From: an uncultured Lachnospiraceae bacterium
GTDB lineage: Bacteria > Bacillota > Clostridia > Lachnospirales > Lachnospiraceae
Length of the DNA: 21,946 nt
Direction of reading: 5' to 3'
NCBI GenBank assembly: GCA_934371475.1
Contig: CAKRNX010000021.1
Location: 1-21,946 of the forward strand
Both the position numbers and the translations under genes were made by a program. Positions within the stretch are counted from its first letter, which is position 1. Each line of letters opens with the position of its first letter. This document shows, piece by piece, positions 15,323-21,946 of the stretch. Below the pieces are notes generated by a model. It did not search any database. It was given only the letters and a program-made list of their open reading frames with translations, and was not told the origin of the DNA.

Positions 15323-16255
15323 ATGAAAAAAAGAATGTTAGCAATCGTATGCGCAGCAGCAATGGTGTTTACAATGGGAACTGCAGCATTTGCAGAGGAT
15401 GAAGTAAAGGCTACAGGAGATGAGAAGATCGCTCTGATCACCATGGATTCTATTGACCAGCACTGGATCAGCCTGAATGAAGGCGCGCAGAAAGCGGCAG
15501 AAGAATACGGCGTAAAAGTTGAGTTTATGTCCCCGAACACGAAGGATGACGCACAGCAGATTGAGTGCGTAAACAATGCAGTGGCAGGCGGATACGACGC
15601 TATCATGGTAGCTGCAAACGGTCCGGACGCTATTTCATCTGCGCTTCGTGAAGCAGCAGACGGCGGTGTGAAGATTGTGTATGTAGACTCACCTGCAAAC
15701 GTAGACGGTTCCGCAACATTTTCTACCGACAATAAGGCGGCAGGCCAGACTGCAGGCGAAGAGATGATCAAAGCTCTGTCTGATGCAGGCATTACTTCCG
15801 GAAAAATCGGTATCATCAACGTAAACGCAGCGACAGACTCCTGTGTAAAGAGAGAAGAAGGCTTCCGCGCAGCATTTGAAGGCAGCGAGTTTGAACTGAT
15901 GGAAACTCAGTACGGTGAAGGTGATGCGGCAAAATCACAGAGTATCGCAGAGAACTATATTACCCAGGGCGTTGTTGGTATCTTCGGATGCAACGAAGGA
16001 TCAACGACAGGTGCGGGAAATGCGATTAAGGCTTCAGGAAATGACCAGATCGTCGGTGTTGGTTTCGATAAATCAGATGCTATCCTGAACCTGATCGAAG
16101 ACGGTTATCTGCATGCAACTATGGCTCAGAACCCGGATGTGATGGGTTATGAGGGTGTAAAAGCAGCGATCCGCGCAATCAATGGTGAAGATCTTGGCGG
16201 CGAAGTAACAGATACGGGCGTATCCGTACTGACAAAAGATACCATCAGCAAATAA
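15323..16255 (+). CDS. Sugar ABC transporter substrate-binding protein (periplasmic-binding type 1)
   Basis: A 310-residue extracellular binding protein of the RbsB-like Peripla_BP_4 family. The signal peptide (MKKRMLAIVCAAAMVF...) ends in AFA before EDE, a type I cleavage site. Mature-chain landmarks are KIALITMDSIDQHWISLNEGAQKAA at the first strand and helix, NTKDDAQQIECVNNAVAGGYDAIMV, the hinge-side FGCNEGSTTGAGNAI, and GVGFDKSDAILNLI. No lipobox with Gly or Ala before Cys is visible; the only Cys in the signal region (position 10, IVC) is a poor fit. This is odd for a Gram-positive transporter, where binding proteins are usually lipid-anchored. AGGAGGG lies just before the ATG. It is the last gene of the operon. 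Ribose, allose or a similar monosaccharide is possible but not shown. Confidence 0.9.
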   Translation: MKKRMLAIVCAAAMVFTMGTAAFAEDEVKATGDEKIALITMDSIDQHWISLNEGAQKAAEEYGVKVEFMSPNTKDDAQQIECVNNAVAGGYDAIMVAANGPDAISSALREAADGGVKIVYVDSPANVDGSATFSTDNKAAGQTAGEEMIKALSDAGITSGKIGIINVNAATDSCVKREEGFRAAFEGSEFELMETQYGEGDAAKSQSIAENYITQGVVGIFGCNEGSTTGAGNAIKASGNDQIVGVGFDKSDAILNLIEDGYLHATMAQNPDVMGYEGVKAAIRAINGEDLGGEVTDTGVSVLTKDTISK

Positions 16256-16257
16256 AA

Positions 16258-16274
16258 ACAGCAGAGCATGCTGT
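16258..16274 (+). promoter_or_regulatory. Small hairpin directly after the binding-protein stop codon
   Basis: ACAGCA (16258-16263) and TGCTGT (16269-16274) form a 6-bp stem with a 5-base loop and no T-tract. It is possibly a 3'-end stabilising structure. Confidence 0.35.
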
Positions 16275-16302
16275 CAAGGGTGAACATTTTGCAAGAAGTA
16301 AT

Positions 16303-16345
16303 TTCTGTGAAATAAAAAACTGACGCAGGATGCGGACAGCTCAGG
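16303..16345. repeat. Possible degenerate copy of the modular repeat
   Basis: CTGTGAAATAAAAA (16305-16318) is identical over 14 bases to the end of the palindrome and spacer of copy 3. It is followed by a loosely matching core start containing GATGCG and CAGCTC in the right order. The match is partial and unverified. Confidence 0.4.
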
Positions 16346-16376
16346 AAAACGCAAAACAGTTCGGAATATTTGGGGA

Positions 16377-16429
16377 GGGGCTGTTGCAAAATAGATGAGT
16401 AATCATCTATGGAGCAGCAGCTCCTTTTT
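16377..16429 (+). terminator. Nested terminator of the ABC operon
   Basis: GGGGCTGTTGC (16377-16387) pairs with GCAGCAGCTCC (16414-16424), 11 bp with two G-T pairs. It encloses ATAGATG/CATCTAT (16391-16410). T-tract 16425-16429. Read on the minus strand, the inner hairpin is followed by TTTTGC and could also stop the kinase transcript. Confidence 0.8.
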
Positions 16430-16430
16430 A

Positions 16431-16499
16431 TTTCACAGGAAATTGCGCCCTGTGAAATAAAAAGCCTCCGGCGTGATGCGCAGCTCGCAGAGAAGAAGC
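16431..16499. repeat. Dispersed modular repeat, copy 3 (truncated core)
   Basis: The flanking palindrome is 16431-16457 (TTTCACAGG ... CCTGTGAAA), identical to the right palindrome of copy 2. The first 38 bases of the core (16462-16499) are identical to copy 1. The match ends three bases before the stop codon of the minus-strand kinase gene (16502), so the rest was lost or never inserted. Confidence 0.85.
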
Positions 16500-16501
16500 A
16501 T

Positions 16502-17821
16502 TTATCCGCAGAGCATAACCTTTGTGGAAAAAATACCATTCTGGTATGTGAACACAGCAGCGCCCCCACTTTTTTCCGCAATATGACGGACAGACTGAGT
16601 GCCAATGCCGTTGCCTTTTCTTTTGGCAGACTGGAATACACCGTTCTTCTCGCTGACAGTGCCGTCAAATGTATTTTCAACTTCAAACAGGAGAAGATGG
16701 TCTGCGAGCAGATACGCCGTTATCTTGATCTGACGGCGGGAAGGTGCGGTGCGCAGACTGGCTTCCAACGCATTTTCCAGCAGATTGGAGAGGACAAGGC
16801 ACAGATCAATTTCATCAATAGGAAGCATTTCCGGCAAATCAATCTGTGTGTGGAATGGGATGCCCTCGCGCCTGGCAAGCGTACAGTAATACCCGAGCAC
16901 ACTGTCTGCAGCACGGTTTTCACAGAACCCCATATCCAGGTCGGGGATCCTGGAAGCAGCTTTGTCCAGATAGGATTTCAGTTTTTCCGGATCGCCGTCT
17001 GCGGCAAGCGCGGCAATCTGGTTCAGCTGATGCCGCATATCGTGCCTTGCCTGCCGGGCTTCTTCAATCGCGGCTTTGAGGTTTTCGTAGCGCTGCTGCT
17101 GGATGGAGAGCAGCTGATTCTCCTGCTGCAGTCTGGCATTCCGGTTCAGACTGGAAGCCATCATCAGAAAAACTGCGTTAAACCAGAGCAGGAAAAGCAG
17201 CAGTGCAAGACTGATGACGATGTAGCCCTGCAGGACACGACCGGTGTAGAGCGTACTCTGATAATGCGGGATCATAAACACGTTCAGCACGATAAAAATA
17301 AGCGGCAAAACCCAGAATACGTACCATGTCTGTGCAAAATTGTCATCATCAACTATATTTCGTACCATATGTGTGGCCGGATAGTATGCTGCGGCTGTAA
17401 AAATCCAGCCCAGAGAGCAGCAGAATATGCATGCCGGCAGGCAGAACCAGGGTTCTTCCGCCGCGGTCGGCGTGTGGAGCAGAAGAGCCGCATTAACGGC
17501 CCGGGACAGGCTGTTGATGCAGGCAAATACCGCACAGGCAGAGAGGGCGATTGATCCGGATTTCCACAGGGAAATGCGGAGTGTCTTAACGTACAGGACA
17601 AGAACAGCGAGCGTGATGCATGCGAGAACGGGGGTTGTCGAGACGTAAAGATAGCGGCAGAGAAGTCCGCCTCCGATGCAAAGTCCCAGTATCAGCGGCA
17701 GAAGCCATGCGGTGAGCCGGACAGGCCGCTGCTTCAGATAGGATTTTACAGGAAAATATGAAAGCAGCAGGCCGGGGATCACAACGGAAAGTTCCAGGAT
17801 GGGACGCAGTAAGTCTGTCAT
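16502..17821 (-). CDS. GHKL-family sensor histidine kinase (AgrC-like)
   Basis: A 439-residue membrane kinase. The N-terminal half has about six to seven hydrophobic helices, followed by a coiled linker (LQQENQLLSIQQQRYENLKAA). The phosphoacceptor region is EARQARHDMRHQLNQI with His260 as the likely site. The ATPase domain has the N-box LVLSNLLENALEAS and the G-box KGNGIGTQSVRHIAEKSGG, of the HATPase_c_5/GHKL type used by AgrC, ComD and similar sensors. Its start overlaps the response regulator stop by four bases (ATGA), so both are translated from one mRNA. AgrC-like kinases often sense peptides, but no agrB or agrD-like gene is seen here. The signal is unknown. Confidence 0.9.
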   Translation of the reverse strand: MTDLLRPILELSVVIPGLLLSYFPVKSYLKQRPVRLTAWLLPLILGLCIGGGLLCRYLYVSTTPVLACITLAVLVLYVKTLRISLWKSGSIALSACAVFACINSLSRAVNAALLLHTPTAAEEPWFCLPACIFCCSLGWIFTAAAYYPATHMVRNIVDDDNFAQTWYVFWVLPLIFIVLNVFMIPHYQSTLYTGRVLQGYIVISLALLLFLLWFNAVFLMMASSLNRNARLQQENQLLSIQQQRYENLKAAIEEARQARHDMRHQLNQIAALAADGDPEKLKSYLDKAASRIPDLDMGFCENRAADSVLGYYCTLARREGIPFHTQIDLPEMLPIDEIDLCLVLSNLLENALEASLRTAPSRRQIKITAYLLADHLLLFEVENTFDGTVSEKNGVFQSAKRKGNGIGTQSVRHIAEKSGGAAVFTYQNGIFSTKVMLCG

Positions 17822-18540
17822 GATATGCGCCTCCTCTGCAGCAGAAATTCCATAAATGTCTGTCTGGCATTTTTCATAAGATCCCGGCTGACATATACGA
17901 GATTTCCGTTTGCCATGTGGAAAGCTGCATCTTCAAAATTCACGGCATATTCCAGATTGACAACGCAGCCGCGGCCGCAGACAAAAAAGCGGGGATCTTC
18001 CTTTAGCGGCTGAATAAATGTTTTAAAAGGGCAGCGTGCGGAAAGTGTTTTTTCTGCCGTTGTATGTATGTGGATCATGTGGGCAAACTGCTCCGCATAG
18101 ACGATTGTTCCATAGACAAGGCGAATGTCGCTGCCGTTTATTTTCAGGTCCATGTATTTATCTGAAACAGGGATCCTGGCAAGAATTTCATCTGTGAGCT
18201 GACTCAGTTCTTCTTCCGTAAACGGTTTTACAAGATAGTGCATGGCGCGCACCCGAAATCCTTCCAGTGCATGATCGGTTGAAGTTGTCGTGAAGATCAG
18301 CAGACAGTCGGTATCTGTTTTCCGGAGCTCTTTTGCTGCATCTATTCCGCTCATGCCGGTCATATAAATATCCAGAAATGCGGCGGTGAAGCGCTGCATA
18401 TGCGCGGCTGAAAGAAAATCCTCGCCGCTTTTATATTCACAGATCTCAGCCTGCACACTGCGGCTTTGCAGATGCCGTTCCAGTCGGGTTCGCAGCAGTG
18501 TACGTTCTGGGGTAAGATCATCAACAATTGCAATTCTCAT
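17818..18540 (-). CDS. LytTR-family response regulator (AgrA/LytR type)
   Basis: A 240-residue two-domain regulator. The receiver domain has the acidic pair Asp7-Asp8 (IAIVDD), phosphoacceptor Asp57 (FLDIYMTGMSG), a Thr-rich switch strand (IFTTTSTDHALEGF) and the conserved Lys in HYLVKPF. A LytTR DNA-binding domain follows (about residues 135-238), with the strands KINGSDIRLVYGTIVYAEQF, IHIHTT and FFVCGRGCVVNLEYAVNFED. ATG at 18540 has AGGAG upstream; eight extra in-frame residues to 18564 lack a ribosome binding site. It is the first gene of a two-gene operon with the kinase, divergent from the secreted protein gene at 18793, a plausible target. Confidence 0.9.
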   Translation of the reverse strand: MRIAIVDDLTPERTLLRTRLERHLQSRSVQAEICEYKSGEDFLSAAHMQRFTAAFLDIYMTGMSGIDAAKELRKTDTDCLLIFTTTSTDHALEGFRVRAMHYLVKPFTEEELSQLTDEILARIPVSDKYMDLKINGSDIRLVYGTIVYAEQFAHMIHIHTTAEKTLSARCPFKTFIQPLKEDPRFFVCGRGCVVNLEYAVNFEDAAFHMANGNLVYVSRDLMKNARQTFMEFLLQRRRIS

Positions 18541-18575
18541 GTCAGACAGACTCCTTTGTATCAATATCAGACATG

Positions 18576-18584
18576 ATTATATCA
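18576..18584 (-). promoter_or_regulatory. Extended -10 promoter of the regulator/kinase operon
   Basis: On the minus strand TGATATAAT is a perfect extended -10 (TGnTATAAT), 36 bases before the regulator start. No good -35 is present, as is common for extended -10 or activated promoters. Direct repeats TGTATCAAT flank it at 18557-18565 and 18610-18618. Confidence 0.6.
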
Positions 18585-18652
18585 CAAAGCGCGGAAACAT
18601 GGGACTCCGTGTATCAATTTGTGCCATAATCAGGGATTTCATGCCAAACGTC

Positions 18653-18680
18653 TTGTAAACGGAGTGTGTGCTGATATACT
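18653..18680 (+). promoter_or_regulatory. Promoter of the secreted 690-residue protein
   Basis: TTGTAA (18653-18658) and TATACT (18675-18680) with a 16-base spacer. AAACG occurs twice just upstream and overlapping (18646, 18657), spaced 11 bp, one helical turn; this might be a regulator site. The leader is about 105 bases. Confidence 0.6.
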
Positions 18681-18728
18681 CAAGTCATGCATGTCTCCTG
18701 CTTTCATTGCGGAAAGCAATAAGCAGCG

Positions 18729-18779
18729 AAGCGGATTGCAGATATCCGCTTGATACGCAAATAGACATCCGATATCAAG
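18729..18779 (+). promoter_or_regulatory. Two mutually exclusive leader hairpins before the secreted-protein gene
   Basis: AAGCGGAT (18729-18736) pairs with ATCCGCTT (18744-18751). CTTGATA (18749-18755) pairs with TATCAAG (18773-18779), which abuts the AGGAGG ribosome binding site (18780-18785). The two stems share CTT at 18749-18751, so only one can form. A switch role is inferred only. Confidence 0.45.
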
Positions 18780-18792
18780 AGGAGGATTTTGT

Positions 18793-20865
18793 ATGAAAAA
18801 GAAAAGTTTACGATATGTTGCATTGGCAGCTGTGATGGGACTGACTGTGGCGGCCGGAAGCGGAATGCAGACGGCTGCGGAGGCGGTAAACACACAGGAA
18901 GAACTGTCCGCATCGGAAAATGGCTCGGCGCCGGCCGCACTGCCTGTGAAGGCGCTGCAGCCAAAGCAGGTGGAGGAAAATCCGTATATGGCAAAGAGCG
19001 ATGCCAACATTCACCACGACGGCTATAATACGGATTCCACCGATGAAATCCTGCCTGTCGGCATTTATCCTGAAATCAATGTTTCCTATGAAACGACAAA
19101 TGCAAATGCGTCGCCGGCCATTTATTTTGACAGCTACGGACACGCAGTTGTTCCGCTGCTCGGCGGTATCGCAATCCGTGATCTGAATGCAGAGGAGACC
19201 GTTACGCTCGGATATTTTTCCCCGACTCAGCATGATGGCGGCGGATACCTGATCCAGAGTTCCTATACATTTCTGGATTCAGAAAATCGTATCGTGTGTC
19301 CGACCAGCAACAATCATGTTCTGATGCTGCGTGCAACGGACGAAGAGGGAAATGTACTGCCGGAATTTGAAAAAGTTCTGGATATTGATATCAAAGCGGC
19401 GGCAGAAGCAGCGCTGGGCAAGGAGCTGGAACAGAATCTTCTGTCGGTTGTATTTGACTATGAAGGGAATCTCTGGTTTGCCACCGGCGGCTTCCGCATT
19501 TATCCGGAGCGCGGACAGCAGGGCGTGATCGGTTATATTGCGCGTGCGGCGATTGATGCGATCCTGAACGGCGAAGAGGCTGATCTGTCAGAAGCTGTGT
19601 TCGTGTATGACCTGACGCCGGGCGAGGGCGCGGAAAACGGCATCGCTGCATCCAGGGACGGAGCGGTCATCCTGACGAACCAGAACTGTTATCTGCTGCG
19701 TGCGGACAGCGGTGTGGATGTTGTGTGGCGCACGCCGTATGAGAGCGTGGGAGCTAAAGTCAGCGGCGAGGGCGACAAAACGACAGGAGGAGGTCTTGCA
19801 TGGGGCGGCGGCTGTTCCCCCACACTGACGCCGGATCTTGTTATGTTCACGGATAATCAGGATCCCGTCAATCTGCTGGCGCTGGATATGAAAACCGGTG
19901 AGATTGTGGCGAGCAGCCCGGTGCTGGATGATCTGCCGGAAGGCTATCAGGTGGCTGTCGAGAACTCAGCGATTGTTTACGACGATGGCGAAGGTACGGT
20001 CAGCACGATCGTGTGTAACTGGTTTGGGGCGGGCAGCGCAGGGCTGGCTGATCCTGACAGTGATTCATCCATCCAGAGCTATGCGAATATCTATGATATG
20101 AACTGGCTGATGAAGGGAAATATGATGATTGCTCCGGGCGTTGAGCGCGTTGACACAGTCAAGACGGATTCGGGTTATGAGATGAAAAGTGTCTGGTGCA
20201 GGAATGATCTGAGCGATACATCTATCATGAAGCTCTCCACAGCAACGGGTTATATTTACGGCTATGTGCAGGATGCAAAAACCGCTATGTGGCAGTACGT
20301 TATTCTGGATTTTGAAACGGGAGAAACGGTCTTTACTATGGACGTTTCCAATAAATACGGTTATAACAACATGGCGATCGGTATGTATGCCGGCAACAGC
20401 GGCAATGCGCTCTACTGCCCGACAGGCTATCTGGAGCTTCTGCGTCTGCAGGATCGGTTTGTCTATCTGCCGGAGATGCCGTACCGCAGCGTTGATCTGG
20501 ACAGGGCGTCGAGGCATGTGATGACTCAGGAAAGATTTGCGGAAGACGGCGGATCCGGAAGTGTTGCGGGATGGCTTTACACGACAGAAGTTCGGAATGT
20601 GCATCCAAATACCACAATCGCACTGCGCATGAATAATCTTTCTGGAAGTGTTTCAGGGCTGAAGCTGTATGCTTATGGCATAGATGGAAAGATGAAAGAA
20701 GTTTCCGGCGAGCTGTGGTATATCACCGGAGAGGACGGTGTTCCGGTGGAAGAACTGCAGGACGGTGTACTGTATGAGCTTCGGGTGACCGTCGCGGATG
20801 GCGGTGATCTGGATCTGAGTGAAGCCGAGAAAGAAATCAGATGTTCGGTAGTGCTTGCAAAATAA
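18793..20865 (+). CDS. Large secreted protein, probably beta-propeller, function unknown
   Basis: A 690-residue protein with a signal peptide (MKKKSLRYVALAAVMGLTVA..., likely cut after TAAEA). No catalytic family is recognised. The body has repeated beta-strand patterns with turns such as DSYGHAVVPLLGG, DYEGNLWFATGGF, SRDGAVILTNQN, DMKTGEIVASSPV and DFETGETVFTMD, the D-x-x-G-x-hydrophobic style of NHL or PQQ-like propellers. A distinctive run, GGGLAWGGGCSPTLT, lies mid-protein. A smaller C-terminal domain (about residues 590-690) looks like a beta-sandwich. Seven cysteines in the mature chain are many for an exported protein of this group. There is no anchor, LPXTG or lipobox. AGGAGG sits seven bases before the ATG. 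It is divergent from the LytTR/GHKL pair, which may control it. Confidence 0.75.
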   Translation: MKKKSLRYVALAAVMGLTVAAGSGMQTAAEAVNTQEELSASENGSAPAALPVKALQPKQVEENPYMAKSDANIHHDGYNTDSTDEILPVGIYPEINVSYETTNANASPAIYFDSYGHAVVPLLGGIAIRDLNAEETVTLGYFSPTQHDGGGYLIQSSYTFLDSENRIVCPTSNNHVLMLRATDEEGNVLPEFEKVLDIDIKAAAEAALGKELEQNLLSVVFDYEGNLWFATGGFRIYPERGQQGVIGYIARAAIDAILNGEEADLSEAVFVYDLTPGEGAENGIAASRDGAVILTNQNCYLLRADSGVDVVWRTPYESVGAKVSGEGDKTTGGGLAWGGGCSPTLTPDLVMFTDNQDPVNLLALDMKTGEIVASSPVLDDLPEGYQVAVENSAIVYDDGEGTVSTIVCNWFGAGSAGLADPDSDSSIQSYANIYDMNWLMKGNMMIAPGVERVDTVKTDSGYEMKSVWCRNDLSDTSIMKLSTATGYIYGYVQDAKTAMWQYVILDFETGETVFTMDVSNKYGYNNMAIGMYAGNSGNALYCPTGYLELLRLQDRFVYLPEMPYRSVDLDRASRHVMTQERFAEDGGSGSVAGWLYTTEVRNVHPNTTIALRMNNLSGSVSGLKLYAYGIDGKMKEVSGELWYITGEDGVPVEELQDGVLYELRVTVADGGDLDLSEAEKEIRCSVVLAK

Positions 20866-20891
20866 TCGATAGTGCCGATGATGTGGCGGGA

Positions 20892-20975
20892 GGAGCTGTA
20901 AAAGCTCCCTGAAAAATAATGAACCCCGGAGCTGTTCTGGAACCTAAATGGTTTTCAAACGGTTTCGGGTTTTTC
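20892..20975 (+). terminator. Hairpin and terminator after the secreted-protein gene
   Basis: First stem: GGAGCT/AGCTCC (20892-20908), followed by an A-rich stretch. Second: AACCC (20922-20926) pairs with GGGTT (20967-20971), enclosing GAACC/GGTTTTC, with a T-tract to 20974. The second looks like the functional terminator. Confidence 0.55.
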
Positions 20976-20976
20976 A

Positions 20977-20998
20977 TTCACAGGAGACTGCGTGAAAT
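20977..20998. repeat. Decayed flanking palindrome of the modular repeat (copy 4)
   Basis: TTCACAGGAGACTGCG then TGAAAT matches the palindrome of copies 2 and 3 with two substitutions and a 5-base deletion. It again directly follows a terminator T-tract. No core follows. Confidence 0.5.
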
Positions 20999-21060
20999 AT
21001 GCTTTGACCGGGGATAGAAAGTGTGAGAAAATAAAAGAAAATGTATCCGGGGAAGCAGAT

Positions 21061-21946
21061 ATGGAGAAGTTAAAAGTTGTAATTGCAGATGATGAAGAGA
21101 GGATCTGCCGGCTGATTGAAGTGCTGATTGACTGGGAAAACCTTGACATGGAGATTGCCGGAGTGGCGCGCAATGGCATTGAAGCATATGAGGCAGTGCA
21201 GCAGCACCGCCCGGATATTCTGATTACAGATATCCGAATGCCGGGAATGAGCGGACTGGAGCTGATCGAGAAGGTAAAAGGGAGCTGTCCGCAAATAGAG
21301 ATTATCGTGATCAGCGGCTACGCCCATTTTGAATATGCACAGCAGGCGATCCGCTTTGGGGTTGGGCACTATCTACTCAAGCCGATCAATAAGGCAGAGC
21401 TGACGGAGACGCTGGTGAAACTGAGAGAGCGCATCGGACAGAGGCAGGAGACGGAGCGTGACAGGCAGGTGCTGCGTCAGAAGGATCAGGAGAACAGAGA
21501 ATATCTGCGCAGCCGTCTGTTCAGTGCAATGCTGGACGGCACGGGTCCTGTTTTGACAGGACAGATACTGGAGCAGGAGTACGGAATTGTGCTGAAACCG
21601 GGACTGATGCAGCTGTTCTGTCTGAAGATGGACTGTGAGGAAGAGGCTCTTGGCAGTTCTTCTGTGGCGATCCTGATGAGCAAGGCGCTGGAGATCCTGG
21701 AGCGCAGCCTGTGCGGAAAATGCCTGGAGGCGGTGATGGAGATCAGAGGATTTTACTGTATCGGTCTGCTGAATTATGAGAGCAGACGGCAGGAGGAGAT
21801 CAGAAGGATGCTGAAAAACTGTCTCAGCCAGATTGAGCTGCAGAAAGCAATTTTCAAGTCGGCAGAATTTTCTATGGCGGCGGGCAGCATCTGCAGAACG
21901 CCGGAGGAGCTTGGCGCTTCGACATTACAGGTCCGCAGGCTGATCC
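21061..21946 (+). CDS. YesN-type response regulator, 3' partial
   Basis: The frame is open to the window end (295 residues visible). The receiver domain starts MEKLKVVIADDEERI, with phosphoacceptor Asp57 in LITDIRMPGMSG, Ser/Thr switch VISGYAHFEYAQQAI, and Lys in HYLLKPINK. This matches the YesN/AraC-type regulators of Firmicutes, which carry a C-terminal AraC helix-turn-helix, expected beyond the window. After the receiver comes a helical linker (LRERIGQRQETERDRQVLRQ) and a mixed middle domain. GGGGAAG precedes the ATG weakly. Such regulators usually pair with a YesM-type kinase and control carbohydrate uptake, so the ABC operon upstream or genes beyond the window are possible targets. Confidence 0.85.
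   Translation, partial: MEKLKVVIADDEERICRLIEVLIDWENLDMEIAGVARNGIEAYEAVQQHRPDILITDIRMPGMSGLELIEKVKGSCPQIEIIVISGYAHFEYAQQAIRFGVGHYLLKPINKAELTETLVKLRERIGQRQETERDRQVLRQKDQENREYLRSRLFSAMLDGTGPVLTGQILEQEYGIVLKPGLMQLFCLKMDCEEEALGSSSVAILMSKALEILERSLCGKCLEAVMEIRGFYCIGLLNYESRRQEEIRRMLKNCLSQIELQKAIFKSAEFSMAAGSICRTPEELGASTLQVRRLI

Noticed and set aside
16325..16360. Possible catabolite-repression (cre) site near GGAAAACGCAAAACA
   Set aside because: It misses key positions of the cre consensus and lies downstream of the operon, not in a promoter.
16409..17554. 381-codon plus-strand open frame across the repeat and the kinase gene
   Set aside because: It begins inside repeat copy 3 and runs antisense to a kinase with clear H, N and G boxes; no ribosome binding site or family features.

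Overview
The window reads as chromosomal DNA of a Gram-positive anaerobe of the Clostridia, most likely Lachnospiraceae. This is inferred from strong AGGAGG-type ribosome binding sites, GC near one half by eye, a DUF1934 gene, a lipoprotein foldase with Thr-Glu-Ala linkers, GHKL/LytTR and YesN-type regulators, and an RbsACB-like transporter. I see no phage, plasmid, rRNA, tRNA or CRISPR signal.

Layout. (1) 1-2408: 3' part of a VWA-like protein and a MoxR-type AAA+ ATPase, translationally coupled. (2) 5107-2384, minus strand: a class A penicillin-binding protein whose end overlaps the ATPase gene. (3) 5359-7504: a YigZ/IMPACT protein, then a DUF1934 protein with glutamate racemase (MurI). (4) 8095-7631, minus: a small single-pass membrane protein convergent with murI across a two-way terminator. 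(5) 8394-11335: a secreted FKBP/trigger-factor-like lipoprotein and a uracil permease. (6) 11603-12160: a GNAT acetyltransferase, followed by about 500 bases of non-coding DNA rich in hairpins. (7) 12664-16255: a ribose-type ABC importer in the order ATPase, permease, binding protein. (8) 18540-16502, minus: a LytTR response regulator and a GHKL sensor kinase in one overlapping operon. (9) 18793-20865: a secreted 690-residue protein divergent from that two-component pair. (10) 21061 to the end: the first 295 residues of a YesN-type response regulator.

Genes working together. Cell-wall functions cluster on the left (class A PBP, MurI). The transporter is complete but has no catabolic enzyme beside it. 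The LytTR/GHKL pair and the secreted protein share a divergent promoter region and may form one regulatory unit. The YesN-type regulator belongs to a class that often controls sugar uptake, but its kinase is outside the window.

The most unusual structure is a dispersed modular intergenic repeat. A 110-bp core, 105 of 110 bases identical between two complete copies, is flanked by palindromes of 25-27 bp. Three clear copies (6026-6186, 11384-11552, 16431-16499) and a decayed flanking palindrome (20977-20998) each begin at the T-tract of an intrinsic terminator. A further degenerate copy may lie at 16303-16345. The core can fold into two mutually exclusive hairpins. Copy 1 carries a different flanking palindrome from the others, at both of its ends. 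This looks like a small non-autonomous element with a preference for terminators, or a structured RNA.
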